A stretch of DNA of 44,247 nucleotides from NCBI RefSeq assembly GCF_003385235.1, contig NZ_PQIA01000077.1, positions 1 to 44,247 on the forward strand. The letters run 5' to 3'. The position numbers were made by a program, and so were the translations under genes. This document shows positions 1 through 8,369 of this stretch, piece after piece. The notes below the pieces were generated by a model. That model saw only the letters and a list, made by a program, of their open reading frames with translations. It did not search any database and was not told the origin of the DNA. Numbering within the stretch: the stretch's first letter is position 1; every line of letters starts with the position of its first letter. Origin of the DNA: Amycolatopsis circi (GTDB taxonomy: Bacteria > Actinomycetota > Actinomycetes > Mycobacteriales > Pseudonocardiaceae).

Positions 1-349
1 CTCCGGAACTGGTGATGATGGCCCGGCTGTCGTCGCGGGTCAGGATCGCGGTGAGCGGGGTCGGCAGCGTCGGATCCACCGTGAGCGCCTGGGTGTCGAC
101 GCCGCGGTCGTCGAGGATGTCGCGGACGAATCGACCGGCGGCATCGTCGCCGATCCGTCCGGCGAAGGCGACTTTCAGCCCCAGCCGAGCGGCCCCGGCG
201 GCGGTGATCGCGGCGGACCCGCCGAGCGTGAGCGAGCCGTGGCCGACGAGGTTCTCCCTTTGCCGGAAGTCGAGGTCCTCGGTCAGCGGCCCGAGGACGA
301 CGTCGGGATTGACGTCGCCGAGCACGAGCAGGTCGAAGCGGTGCGGCAT
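1..349 (-). CDS. PfkB-family sugar kinase, N-terminal part (cut by window edge)
   Basis: The reverse strand from the ATG at 349 encodes a protein starting MPHRFDLLVLGDVNPDVV, followed by LGGSAAITAAGAARLG and GRIGDDAAG. These are the N-terminal substrate-binding signatures of the ribokinase/PfkB fold. About 116 residues are visible; the ATP-binding GAGD half lies beyond base 1. The gene follows the second ABC permease by 24 bp and is probably the last gene of the leftward sugar operon. Its likely job is to phosphorylate the imported (amino) sugar in the cytoplasm, since an ABC system, unlike a PTS, delivers free sugar. Substrate cannot be told from this part; a GalNAc/galactosamine or hexose kinase role is inference from the neighbours. 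Confidence 0.85.
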   Translation of the reverse strand, partial: MPHRFDLLVLGDVNPDVVLGPLTEDLDFRQRENLVGHGSLTLGGSAAITAAGAARLGLKVAFAGRIGDDAAGRFVRDILDDRGVDTQALTVDPTLPTPLTAILTRDDSRAIITSSG

Positions 350-373
350 GCGTGATTCCTCGGATGACTCGGT

Positions 374-1261
374 TCAGCCTTTGAGACCGCTGGAGGTGAT
401 GGACTGGATGAACGTCTTCTGCGCGCCCAAGAACGCCAGCAGCACCGGCAGCACGGTGATGACGTTCCCGGCCATCACCGCCGCCCAGTTGGTGTGGTGC
501 TGTCCCTGGAAGGTGGTCAGGCCGAGCTGCAGGGTGTACTGGGTGTCGTGGTTGATCGCGATCAACGGCCAGGTCAGGTCGTTCCAGGTGCTGAGGAAGG
601 TCAGCACGGCGACGGTGCTCAGCGCGGGCCGGGACAACGGAAGCACGATCCGCACCAGCACTCGCAGCCGCGAACAGCCGTCGATCCAGGCCGCCTCTTC
701 CAGTTCGCGCGGCAGCGACAGGAAGAACTGGCGCAACAGGAACACCGCGAACGGCGTGACCAGCGACGGAACGATCAGCGCGCCGAGCGAGTCGATGAGG
801 CCGAGCTTCTTCATCACCAGGAACGTCGGGATCATGGTGAGCTGGAACGGCACCGCCATGGTCGCCATCATCAGCCCGAGCATCACCTTCGAACCGCGGA
901 ACCGCATGCGCGCGAACGCGTACCCGCCGAGCGAGCCGAACACGAGGTTGGCCGCCACCGTGACGACCGAGACGATCAGCGAGTTGGAGAACCAGCGCAG
1001 GAACAGCGCGTTCTCCAGCACGTACCGGTAGCCGGAGAAGTCGATGCCGGACGGCCACAGCGACGGCGGGAACCGGTTGATCTCCGCGTTGCTCATCACC
1101 GAGCTGAGCAGCAGCCAGACCAGCGGGGCCGCGAACACCAGCGCCAGCGGGGCCAGCAGCAGATGCCACGGGCTGAACGGGAGCCGCCAACGCCTGCGCT
1201 GACGGAGCACGTCGGGCAGTTGAGCTGCCGAAACCGGGGCGACGTGCGCGCGCGTGGTCAT
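374..1261 (-). CDS. Carbohydrate ABC transporter permease (MalG-like, CUT1)
   Basis: A 295-residue inner-membrane permease starting MTTRAHVAPVSAAQLP, with about six hydrophobic segments and the EAA loop EEAAWIDGCSRLRVLVRIVLP near residue 190-210, which docks the ATPase. Size and C-terminal pattern (FIQSITSSGLKG) are those of MalG/UgpE-type permeases. Its ATG overlaps the stop of the upstream permease (ATGA at 1258-1261), so the two are translationally coupled. No ATPase gene is in the window; as in many actinomycetes a shared MsiK-like ATPase elsewhere may energise it (inference). Confidence 0.95.
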   Translation of the reverse strand: MTTRAHVAPVSAAQLPDVLRQRRRWRLPFSPWHLLLAPLALVFAAPLVWLLLSSVMSNAEINRFPPSLWPSGIDFSGYRYVLENALFLRWFSNSLIVSVVTVAANLVFGSLGGYAFARMRFRGSKVMLGLMMATMAVPFQLTMIPTFLVMKKLGLIDSLGALIVPSLVTPFAVFLLRQFFLSLPRELEEAAWIDGCSRLRVLVRIVLPLSRPALSTVAVLTFLSTWNDLTWPLIAINHDTQYTLQLGLTTFQGQHHTNWAAVMAGNVITVLPVLLAFLGAQKTFIQSITSSGLKG

Positions 1262-2178
1262 CGAACCTCCTTGTTGCGGCGCAGCAGCCGAGCGCCGAGC
1301 CCGAGCGCCAGCAGCACGACGGCGAGCACGTACGCGGCGGCGGCGCCGTATCCGGCGGTGAAGTTCTGGAAGGCTTGCTGCCAGATGAAGTAGACGATCA
1401 CTGTGGTCGAGCCGAGCGGCCCGCCCTTGGTGGTGACATACGTCAGATCGAACACTTGGAGCGATTGGATCAGCTGCCACAGCGTCAGGAACGTGGTCAC
1501 CGGCAGCACCGCGGGCAGGGTGACATGCCTCAGGATCCGGAATGGACCGGCGCCGTCCAGTCGTGCGGCTTCGACGAGCGACGGCGGCACGTCCTGCAGC
1601 GCGGCCAGGAAGACCACCATGCAGAATCCGGTGCCGCTCCACAGCGTGATGGCGACCAGGATCAGCAGCGCCTGCGACGGGTCGGTGAGAAACCCTTGCT
1701 GGCTCAGGCCGATCCGGTGCAGCAGCGAGTTCGCGACCCCGAATTCCGGGTCGAGGATGAACGAGAACAGGACGCCCTGCGCGGTCGCCGACAGCACGAA
1801 CGGAACGAACATCAGCGTCCGGTACGCGCCGATGAAGCGCACCTTCCGGTTCAGCGCGAGCGCCAGCGCGAGGCCGAGCACGATGCTCAGCGGGACGTAT
1901 AACGCCGTGTACAGCAGCGTGTTGCCGACCGCTTGGCCGAAGTGCGGGTCCTGCGCGAGCGCCGCGTAGTTGTCGACGCCGACGAACCGGGACGGGGTGA
2001 CGAGGTCGTCGGCCTGGAAGGACAGGATCAGCGACCAGACCACGGGCACCAGGCCGAGGCCGATGATGACGATGACCGAGGGACTCAGGTAGGCCCAGGC
2101 GGAGGCGGTTTCGCGGCGGCGCCGGGACTTCGCCGCCGCGGCCGGAGCGACGGTGATCGGGCCGGGATGTACGGACAT
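1258..2178 (-). CDS. Carbohydrate ABC transporter permease (MalF/UgpA-like, CUT1)
   Basis: A 306-residue permease starting MSVHPGPITVAPAAAAKSRR, with a basic cytoplasmic N-terminus, six predicted membrane segments beginning at WAYLSPSVIVIIGLGLVPV, and the EAA motif VEAARLDGAGPFRILRHVTLP. It pairs with the MalG-like permease downstream to form the heterodimeric channel of a CUT1 importer. It begins 11 bp after the solute-binding protein stop and ends in a 4-bp overlap with the next permease, so the three are one operon. Substrate is not readable from sequence; neighbouring catabolic genes suggest an amino sugar or galactose derivative. Confidence 0.95.
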   Translation of the reverse strand: MSVHPGPITVAPAAAAKSRRRRETASAWAYLSPSVIVIIGLGLVPVVWSLILSFQADDLVTPSRFVGVDNYAALAQDPHFGQAVGNTLLYTALYVPLSIVLGLALALALNRKVRFIGAYRTLMFVPFVLSATAQGVLFSFILDPEFGVANSLLHRIGLSQQGFLTDPSQALLILVAITLWSGTGFCMVVFLAALQDVPPSLVEAARLDGAGPFRILRHVTLPAVLPVTTFLTLWQLIQSLQVFDLTYVTTKGGPLGSTTVIVYFIWQQAFQNFTAGYGAAAAYVLAVVLLALGLGARLLRRNKEVR

Positions 2179-2189
2179 GGGCGGGGGTC

Positions 2190-3467
2190 CTAACGGGGGA
2201 TGATGAGGGCGGCGTTGGCCGCGGAAGCGCAGTCGCGCATGGCGTCGGCGGGGGTCGCGCGCCCGAGCAGCACGGAGACGATCGCCGCGGCGACGGCCTG
2301 CGAAACCTGCGGGTAGGCGGGGTGGTTGGCGCGGACGTGCGAGTTCTCGAGCGACTTGACGAACACGGAAAGGCCCGCGGTGTCCTGGGTTTTGCGCTGC
2401 CACTCCGGAAGCCGCTGCGATTCGGCGCTCAGCGGGAGGCTGCCGGCTCCGACGTCCCAGACGACGTCCTGGGCCGGCGCGGTCAGCCAGCGCAGGAACG
2501 TCTTGGTCGCGGCGAGGCGGCGGTCGCCGTTGTCGAACACCGTCCAGGTGTCCGGGCCGGAGATGGTGATCGGCTTCCCGGTGAACGTGGGCAGCGGAAC
2601 GATCTCGTAGTCGATTCCCGCGTCGGCGATGTCGGGCAGCTGCCACGGCCCGGTCGGCACCATCGCGATCCGGCCCGAGGCGAAGGCTTGGTACATCTGC
2701 TCGGAACCGGGTTTCGGGTCGATGTAGACACTGCGGTCGGCAGCCAGTTTCCGGATCACTTCGAGCGCTCGCACTCCGCTGTCGGCGAAGCCGATGCTGC
2801 GGCCGTCCTGTCCGACGATGGTGCCGCCGAGGTCCCAAATCATCGGCCACAGTCGCCAGACCGTGTCCTCGTCGCCCGCGCCGGGCCAGGCGGTGCCGAA
2901 CTGCCCCTGGTCGCGGTTGCTCAGTTTCTTCGCCGCGTCGACGAAATCCTGCCAGAGCCAGTTTTCCTTCGGAAGCGGAACGCCGTGGTCCTGGAAGAGC
3001 TTCTTGTTGCAGGCGACGGCAAGCGAGTCGAGCATCGCGGGCACCGCGCGGACGCGCTCGTTCACGGTGACTGCATCGAGCGCGGGCTTCCAGAACTGGC
3101 CGTGCACGACGTCGCCCATGTCGGCCACCCGCGGGCTGCGGGCGATGCTGGCGAGGTCGGAGCCGAAGATGTACGCGATGTCCGGGTAGGAACCGGACGC
3201 GAGCGCCGCGGTCACCTTCTGCAGCATGGCGTCGGCGAGCACGCCGCCGCCGAGGTCGATCCGGATGTCGGGGTGCTCGCGCTCGAACGCGGCGACCAGT
3301 TGCTTGATGACTTTGAGGCCGGTGTCGTTCTGGCCGTGCCACATTTCGACGGTGACCGGGCCGGAGGTAGCGGCGGGGGCCTCGGCGCAGGCCGCGGCGG
3401 CGGGCACCAGTGCCATGGCTGCCGCGCCGCGGAGAAACCCGCGCCGGGTCAGGGTTCGCACGCGCAT
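2190..3467 (-). CDS. ABC transporter extracellular sugar-binding lipoprotein (Tat-type)
   Basis: A 425-residue family 1 solute-binding protein. The N-terminus MRVRTLTRRGFLRGAAAM has the twin-arginine motif RRGFLRG, followed by a hydrophobic stretch and a lipobox-like AAAAC with Cys27, so it is probably exported by Tat and lipid-anchored. The mature part starts VTVEMWHGQNDTGLKVIKQLV, the usual opening of maltose/multiple-sugar binding proteins, and later has a MVPTGPWQLPDI segment. It is the substrate receptor for the two permeases immediately downstream, and follows the Gfo/Idh gene by 60 bp. Confidence 0.93.
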   Translation of the reverse strand: MRVRTLTRRGFLRGAAAMALVPAAAACAEAPAATSGPVTVEMWHGQNDTGLKVIKQLVAAFEREHPDIRIDLGGGVLADAMLQKVTAALASGSYPDIAYIFGSDLASIARSPRVADMGDVVHGQFWKPALDAVTVNERVRAVPAMLDSLAVACNKKLFQDHGVPLPKENWLWQDFVDAAKKLSNRDQGQFGTAWPGAGDEDTVWRLWPMIWDLGGTIVGQDGRSIGFADSGVRALEVIRKLAADRSVYIDPKPGSEQMYQAFASGRIAMVPTGPWQLPDIADAGIDYEIVPLPTFTGKPITISGPDTWTVFDNGDRRLAATKTFLRWLTAPAQDVVWDVGAGSLPLSAESQRLPEWQRKTQDTAGLSVFVKSLENSHVRANHPAYPQVSQAVAAAIVSVLLGRATPADAMRDCASAANAALIIPR

Positions 3468-3527
3468 GGGAGTGTTTTTTCCTTCCCTTGCGCTAGCGGT
3501 GCGGGCGGGGACGGCGGGAGAACGAGG

Positions 3528-4709
3528 TCATCTGCGGTTTCCTTCCGGCGGGGAGAAATGAGCGGCTACCGTTTCGGGCAGGGGAGGGATATCGATCGGC
3601 ACGGAGCCGGAACGCAGGGATTGCGTGGCGAGCGCGCCCGCCGCCACGGCTTCGCGAGCGGCGATCGGCGAAATTTCCGGCGGGTCGCCGTGCACCACGT
3701 AACGCAGGAACTCCGTCATGGTAAGGAGATCCGCGTCCTCGTGTCCTGATGCGACACCGTCGATCGGGTGCTCGCGGTCTCCGTCCAGAGACCACTCGCG
3801 GCGGCGATTCCACACTTTCACCACGCCGCCGCCGGTATCGCCGAAGTTCTCCGCGCGGCCTTCGGTGCCGATCACGGTGTAATTGCGCCAGTAATCGGGA
3901 GTGAAGTGGCATTGTTCGTAACTGGCGAGCACGCCGCTGTCGAGTCGCATGTGGACCATCGAGAGGTCTTCGACGTCGACGACCGGGTTGAGGCCGGTTT
4001 GTGCGGCGGGAGGCCAGTTGTCGAAGGAAAACCAGTCGTCGGCGAGCCGGTCGCCCTGGCCGCTTCGGTCGGTGATGGCGCCGTAGACGGCCAGCTCGCC
4101 CATCGCGGTGACGCGGCGGGTGAAGCCGCCGCCGAGGTAGTGGATGACGTCGAGGTCGTGGCTGGCTTTCTGTAGCAGCAAGGAGTTCACGCGGCTGCGA
4201 TCGGCGTGCCAGTCCTTGAAGTAGTAGTCGCCGCCGTTGCCGACGAAATGGCGGCACCACACGGCCTTCACCTCGCCGATCTCGCCGCGCGTCACGACGT
4301 CGCGCAGCGCGCGGACGACGGCTGCGTGCCGGAAGTTGTGTCCAATGTAGAGCGGAGTACCGGTTTCCTGTGCGGCGGCCAGGACCGCGTCCGCGTCGGG
4401 AAGCGTTGTGGCGAGCGGTTTTTCGAGGTACACCGCCACTCCGGCGCGGAGGAGGTCGACGGCGATCTCGGCGTGCGTCCAGTCCGGCGAAGTGACGATC
4501 GCGGCGTCGACCAGGTTCGCGAGTTCCTGGTGCCCGGGCACGATCTCGATGGCGCCGAACATCTCGCGCGCTCGAGCCCGGCCGCGTTCGTCCGGATCCG
4601 AAGCGGCCGCGATCTCCGCCGTGATCCCGGATTCCGCCACGTGCCGGGCGATCTCGGCCCGCAGGCCGACTCCGACCCCGCCGACCCGCAGCACCCCGGG
4701 ATTCACCAC
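3528..4709 (-). CDS. Gfo/Idh/MocA-family NAD(P)-dependent oxidoreductase
   Basis: A 393-residue protein with an N-terminal Rossmann fold (VLRVGGVGVGLRAEIARHV), the EKP motif that holds the catalytic lysine (VYLEKPLATT), and the C-terminal-domain motif KASHDLDVIHYLGG carrying His/Asp residues typical of the family. It would oxidise or epimerise a sugar, sugar acid or cyclitol. Start: GTG at 4709, preceded by GAGG seven bases upstream; GTG at 4706 is also possible. It heads the leftward operon after the DeoR gene, with DeoR-like boxes in the gap. Some Gfo/Idh relatives (GH109) are NAD-dependent alpha-N-acetylgalactosaminidases, which would fit this locus but cannot be concluded from the sequence. 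Confidence 0.88.
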   Translation of the reverse strand: MVNPGVLRVGGVGVGLRAEIARHVAESGITAEIAAASDPDERGRARAREMFGAIEIVPGHQELANLVDAAIVTSPDWTHAEIAVDLLRAGVAVYLEKPLATTLPDADAVLAAAQETGTPLYIGHNFRHAAVVRALRDVVTRGEIGEVKAVWCRHFVGNGGDYYFKDWHADRSRVNSLLLQKASHDLDVIHYLGGGFTRRVTAMGELAVYGAITDRSGQGDRLADDWFSFDNWPPAAQTGLNPVVDVEDLSMVHMRLDSGVLASYEQCHFTPDYWRNYTVIGTEGRAENFGDTGGGVVKVWNRRREWSLDGDREHPIDGVASGHEDADLLTMTEFLRYVVHGDPPEISPIAAREAVAAGALATQSLRSGSVPIDIPPLPETVAAHFSPPEGNRR

Positions 4710-4750
4710 GTCGCCACCTCACCTCTGCGTGATATTGATCTGCATGATGG

Positions 4751-4762
4751 CAAATCAATCAT
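4751..4762. promoter_or_regulatory. Candidate DeoR operator (CAATCA box) before the oxidoreductase operon
   Basis: The 79-bp gap between the DeoR gene and the oxidoreductase gene is AT-rich for this DNA and contains CAAATCAATCAT. The CAATCA/TGATTG core is the same as in the divergent DeoR-SIS promoter. Seen: the shared hexamer and low GC. Inferred: binding by the neighbouring DeoR protein. Confidence 0.4.
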
Positions 4763-4788
4763 AAATGCGCAATGGGTGGCGGGTTCGC

Positions 4789-5577
4789 TCATCCGGCGAC
4801 GACGAGCTTCACGGAGGCCGCGGCCAGGTCGGCGGCGAACGGGGCGGGCACCTCGGCGTCGGTGACCAGGACGTCGATCGCGTCGAGCCGGCAGATGCGG
4901 GCGAACGTGGCCTTGGCCAGCTTTGTCGCGTCCGCCACCACGATCACGCGCCGCGCGACCTGGCTGAAGTGCCTGCTGACCTCGGCTTCTCCTTCGTGCA
5001 GCGTGGTCGCGCCGTACTGGGCGCTCAGGCCGTCGACGCCGAGGATCACCGTGTCCAGCGCGAACGCCGAGAGCCCGTCGGAGACGAGCGAGCCGACCAA
5101 TTCGTAGGACTGCCGCCGCGCGACGCCGCCCGTCACGACGATCTTGACCTGCGCGCGCACGGAGAGTTCATAGGCGATGTTGAGCGCGTTGGTGACGACG
5201 GTCAGTCCGGTTTCGCCGTCCGCGCGGACGAACCGCTCGCTCTTGCCCAGCGCGCGGGCGACCTCGGTGGTCGTGGTGCCGCCGTTGATGCCGACTGTTT
5301 CGCCTGGTCGCACGAGGTCCGCGGCGCACGCGGCGATCGCGGTCTTGGCCTCGGCCTGCCGGGCGATCTTGTACTGCAGCGGCAGCTCGTAGCCGGTGCC
5401 CAGCGCGGCGGCCCCGCCGTGGGTGCGGGTGATCAGCCGCTGGTCGGCGAGGATCGAGAGGTCCCGCCGCGCGGTCGCGGGGGAGATGCCGAGCGCGTCG
5501 CCGATCTCCGCGATCGTGACGTTGCCCCGTTCGCTCACTAATTCGAGCAGGGCGTTCAGGCGTTGCTGGGGCGTCAT
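4789..5577 (-). CDS. DeoR-family transcriptional repressor of the sugar locus
   Basis: A 262-residue regulator starting MTPQQRLNALLELV. Residues about 5-60 are the DeoR HTH (VTIAEIGDALGISPATARRD, then THGGA), and the rest is the DeoR C-terminal sensor with INGGTTTTEVAR, VVTNALNIAYEL, VVTGG and LGVDGL, which binds a phosphorylated sugar. Start: ATG 5577 with GAGAG upstream; in-frame ATGs at 5619 and 5691 would add residues unlike the family. It sits between the leftward uptake operon and the rightward catabolic operon and is the natural controller of both, derepressed by an intermediate such as a tagatose or galactosamine phosphate (inference). Confidence 0.93.
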   Translation of the reverse strand: MTPQQRLNALLELVSERGNVTIAEIGDALGISPATARRDLSILADQRLITRTHGGAAALGTGYELPLQYKIARQAEAKTAIAACAADLVRPGETVGINGGTTTTEVARALGKSERFVRADGETGLTVVTNALNIAYELSVRAQVKIVVTGGVARRQSYELVGSLVSDGLSAFALDTVILGVDGLSAQYGATTLHEGEAEVSRHFSQVARRVIVVADATKLAKATFARICRLDAIDVLVTDAEVPAPFAADLAAASVKLVVAG

Positions 5578-5644
5578 GCCGGGTCTCTCGTTCCTGGTCG
5601 GAGGCGGGTCGGCGCTCATCCTAAGCGCCGCCCCGCCCGACTTG

Positions 5645-5680
5645 GTGATTGAAACTGCACTAGAACGCATAGACCAATCA
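5645..5680. promoter_or_regulatory. Candidate DeoR operator: TGATTG/CAATCA inverted repeat
   Basis: In the 169-bp divergent region between deoR and the SIS-domain gene, TGATTG at 5646-5651 and CAATCA at 5675-5680 form an inverted pair, each followed by A-rich sequence (TGATTGAAAC and CAATCAAAAACA). The region is much AT-richer than its surroundings, as expected of a promoter/operator. The same hexamer occurs before the oxidoreductase operon. Binding by the local DeoR protein is inferred. Confidence 0.45.
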
Positions 5681-5746
5681 AAAACACTCAAGTATGGTGA
5701 CGATCGCGATCATGCTTCCCGCCCTGGATCGAAAGGCCTCCATCCC

Positions 5747-6637
5747 GTGTCCTCCCTTCCGGATGCCCCCGGCTCCTTCGTGGCCGCCGAACTGGATTCC
5801 CAGCCCGAGATGTGGCGCGCGGCCGCCGCCCTCGCGCCGTCCGCCGCCCTGCCCCAGCCGGGCGAACGAGTGGCGGTCGTCGGTTGCGGCACCAGCTGGT
5901 TCATCGCGATGAGTTACGCCGTCGCCCGCGAACAACGCGGCCACGGGGTCACCGACGCCTTCGCCGGCTCCGAATATCCGGCGTCGCGCGAATACGACCG
6001 CGTCGTGGCGATTTCCCGCTCCGGCACCACGACGGAGATCATCGACCTGCTCACCGCCATGACCGCGCAGCGCACCGTGCTGATCACCGCGGTCGGCGAC
6101 AGCCCCGCCGCCGCGGTCGCGGACGAGGTCGTCGAACTTTCCTTCGCCGACGAACAATCCGTCGTGCAGACCCGGTTCGCCACCACCGCGCTCGCCCTGC
6201 TGCGCGCCGGTCTCGGCGACGACATCGAACAGCTCGCCTCGGCTTGCGCACAGGCTTTGGCCGAACCGATCGACGACCTGCTCGACGCCGAACAGGTCAC
6301 CTTCATCGGCCGCGGCCCCGCCGTCGGCTTGGCTTGCGAAGCCGCGTTGAAAACCCGCGAGGCCGCGCAATTCTGGGCCGAGTCCTATCCCGCCATGGAC
6401 TACCGCCACGGCCCGATCGCGATCGCTCAGCCGGGCCGTCTTGTCTGGTCGCTGGGCTCGCCGCCCGCCGGACTCGCGGACGACGTCGCCCGCACCGGCG
6501 CGCGATTCGTGCACCACGACCTCGACCCGCTCGCCGCACTCGTGGTGGCGCAACGCTTCGCCGTCGCACTGGCCGCCCGGCGCGGCCTGGACCCGGACCG
6601 CCCGCGCTCGCTGACGCGCTCGGTGATCCTCATCTGA
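5747..6637 (+). CDS. SIS-domain sugar-phosphate isomerase/deaminase (AgaS/GlmS-C-like)
   Basis: A 296-residue protein with two SIS domains. The first has VAVVGCGTSWFIAMSYA and the Ser/Thr-rich phosphate loop ISRSGTTTEIIDLL; the second has VTFIGRGPAVGLACEAALK and the catalytic-type segment EAAQFWAESYPAMDYRHGPIA. The architecture is that of the isomerase half of GlmS and of AgaS, which converts galactosamine-6-phosphate to tagatose-6-phosphate and ammonia. Start: GTG 5747, with GAAAGG ten bases upstream; upstream in-frame sequence runs through the promoter. Its stop overlaps the kinase start (TGATG). With kinase and aldolase behind it, an amino-sugar deaminase/isomerase role is the best reading; glucosamine-6-phosphate is the alternative substrate. 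Confidence 0.87.
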   Translation: MSSLPDAPGSFVAAELDSQPEMWRAAAALAPSAALPQPGERVAVVGCGTSWFIAMSYAVAREQRGHGVTDAFAGSEYPASREYDRVVAISRSGTTTEIIDLLTAMTAQRTVLITAVGDSPAAAVADEVVELSFADEQSVVQTRFATTALALLRAGLGDDIEQLASACAQALAEPIDDLLDAEQVTFIGRGPAVGLACEAALKTREAAQFWAESYPAMDYRHGPIAIAQPGRLVWSLGSPPAGLADDVARTGARFVHHDLDPLAALVVAQRFAVALAARRGLDPDRPRSLTRSVILI

Positions 6638-7524
6638 TGATCGTCGCCCTGACGCCGAACCCGGCCATCGACGTCACCTACCGGGTCGGCACCCATACGC
6701 CCGGGGACACGAACCGGGTGTTGGAGGTGCAGCGACGGCCGGGCGGCAAGGGCGTGAACGTCGCCCGGGTGCTGGCCGCGCTGGACGTCCCCGTCCGGGC
6801 AGTGCTTCCGTTGGGCGGCGACGCGGGCCGGTGGCTCGGCTCCGCGCTGGATGTCCCGTTCGACGCCGTCCCGATCTCCGGCGAGAACCGCACCACCGTG
6901 ACGGTCACCGGGGACGGCCACCCGACCGTCTACACGGAACCCGGCCCGGAAGTGTCCGAGGCGGAATGGACCGCTTTCGGCGGGCGTCTGGCGCGATGCC
7001 TTCCTGGCACCGGACTGCTGGTGGTTTCCGGCTCGCTGCCCCGCGGCGCGTCGCCGGACCTAGTCGCCGATTGGGTCCGCATCGCCCGGGACGCCGGAGT
7101 GCGAACGCTGGTCGACGCGTCCGGCCCGGCCCTGGTGGCCGCCGCCCGGGCCGGTGCCGTGGTGAAGCCGAACCAAGCCGAACTGCTCGCTGCGACCTCC
7201 GCCGCCGACGAAGCTGCCGGTGCCGCAACGCTTCTCCGCCTCGGCGCGCAGCTGGTCGTCGTCTCGCGCGGAGCCGACGGCATCGCCGCCTACACCGGTC
7301 ACAGCGTCCTGTCCGTGCCCGCCATCCCCGGCGTGCACGGCAACCCGACCGGCGCCGGAGACGCCGCCACCGCCGGTCTAGCCGCCGCGCTAACCACCGG
7401 TCGCCCCCTGCTCGAAGCCCTCCGCACCGCCGCCGCCCTGGGCGCCGCAGCCGTCCTACGCCCCGTCGCGGGCGAGGTCGATCTGCCCGCCTACCACCGA
7501 TTCCTGAACGGAGCCCCCGCATGA
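6637..7524 (+). CDS. 1-phosphofructokinase family hexose kinase (LacC/FruK-type)
   Basis: A 295-residue kinase. The start MIVALTPNPAIDVTY, then RPGGKGVNVARVLAAL, is specific to the LacC/FruK/PfkB-2 group that phosphorylates fructose-1-phosphate, fructose-6-phosphate or tagatose-6-phosphate. The C-terminal motif GNPTGAGDAATAG carries the catalytic Asp and anion hole. It overlaps the SIS gene before it (TGATG) and the aldolase after it (ATGA), so all three are coupled. In this setting it most likely makes tagatose-1,6-bisphosphate from tagatose-6-phosphate; fructose-6-phosphate is the alternative. Confidence 0.92.
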   Translation: MIVALTPNPAIDVTYRVGTHTPGDTNRVLEVQRRPGGKGVNVARVLAALDVPVRAVLPLGGDAGRWLGSALDVPFDAVPISGENRTTVTVTGDGHPTVYTEPGPEVSEAEWTAFGGRLARCLPGTGLLVVSGSLPRGASPDLVADWVRIARDAGVRTLVDASGPALVAAARAGAVVKPNQAELLAATSAADEAAGAATLLRLGAQLVVVSRGADGIAAYTGHSVLSVPAIPGVHGNPTGAGDAATAGLAAALTTGRPLLEALRTAAALGAAAVLRPVAGEVDLPAYHRFLNGAPA

Positions 7525-8357
7525 TCACCCGCCCCGACCTGCCCCGGCTGCTGGCCGCCGCCCGCGAGCGCGGTTCTGCCGTGGGCGCGTTCAACGTGAT
7601 CATGCTGGAACACGCCGAAGCCATCGCCGAAGGCGCGGAACAGGCCGGTTTGCCGGTGGTGCTGCAGATCAGCGAAAACTGCGTCCGCTACCACGGCAGC
7701 CTGGCCCCGATCACCGTGGCGTCCCGGGAAATCGCCCGCAGCGCGGCCGTCGACGTGCTGGTGCACCTGGATCACATCGAAGACCCCTCGCTGATCCGCG
7801 AGGGCATCGCGCTGGGCGTCGACAGCGTGATGTACGACGGATCGCGCCTGCCGTACGCGGAAAACCTGCGCACGACCCGCGAAATCGCCGACCTGTGTCA
7901 CGATGCGGGCGTGGCAGTGGAAGCGGAACTCGGCGAAGTCGGCGGCAAGGACGGCGTGCACGCCCCCGGCGCCCGCACCGACCCCGCCGAAGCCGCAGAC
8001 TTCGTAGCCGCAACCGGAGTCGATGCGCTGGCGGTGGCAGTCGGTACTTCCCACGCGATGGTGGAACGGACCGCCCAGGTGGACCGTTCGCTGGTGACGA
8101 GGCTGCGAGATGCGGTACCGGTGCCGCTGGTATTGCACGGCTCGTCAGGACTGTCCGACGAAGAACTGCGCGGCGCCGTGGTGAGCGGGATGGCGAAGGT
8201 TAATATCTCAACGCATCTCAATGGCCTCTTCACGCGCTCGGTGCGGCAGTTCCTGAAGGAACAACCGGAGGCGGTGGACCCGAGGAAGTACGTCCGGCTG
8301 GGGCGGACGGCGGTGGCTTCGGAGACTGCCCGGCTTCTGCGACTGCTCGCCGGTTGA
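7521..8357 (+). CDS. Class II tagatose/fructose-bisphosphate aldolase (GatY/KbaY-like)
   Basis: A 278-residue class IIa aldolase. Visible active-site features are the catalytic Asp84 with zinc ligand His85 (VHLDHIED), the Glu-rich EAELGEVGGKDG segment, zinc-ligand histidines His178 (GTSHAM) and His206 (VLHGSSGLSD), and the phosphate-binding KVNISTHL. Length matches GatY/KbaY rather than the longer FbaA. It would split tagatose- or fructose-1,6-bisphosphate to DHAP and glyceraldehyde-3-phosphate. It is the last gene of the SIS-kinase-aldolase operon, with ATGA coupling to the kinase. Confidence 0.93.
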   Translation: MITRPDLPRLLAAARERGSAVGAFNVIMLEHAEAIAEGAEQAGLPVVLQISENCVRYHGSLAPITVASREIARSAAVDVLVHLDHIEDPSLIREGIALGVDSVMYDGSRLPYAENLRTTREIADLCHDAGVAVEAELGEVGGKDGVHAPGARTDPAEAADFVAATGVDALAVAVGTSHAMVERTAQVDRSLVTRLRDAVPVPLVLHGSSGLSDEELRGAVVSGMAKVNISTHLNGLFTRSVRQFLKEQPEAVDPRKYVRLGRTAVASETARLLRLLAG

Positions 8358-8369
8358 GCTGGTCGTTGT

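Noticed and set aside
3493..4758. Long open frame overlapping the Gfo/Idh gene
   Set aside because: Its translation is Arg/Gly/Pro-rich with no family features; the other frame encodes a clear oxidoreductase with proper motifs and a ribosome site.
5812..7524. Arg-rich reading of the region covering the SIS and kinase genes
   Set aside because: The N-terminal 230 residues are a shadow of the SIS gene; only the part from 6637 is real and it has its own coupled start.
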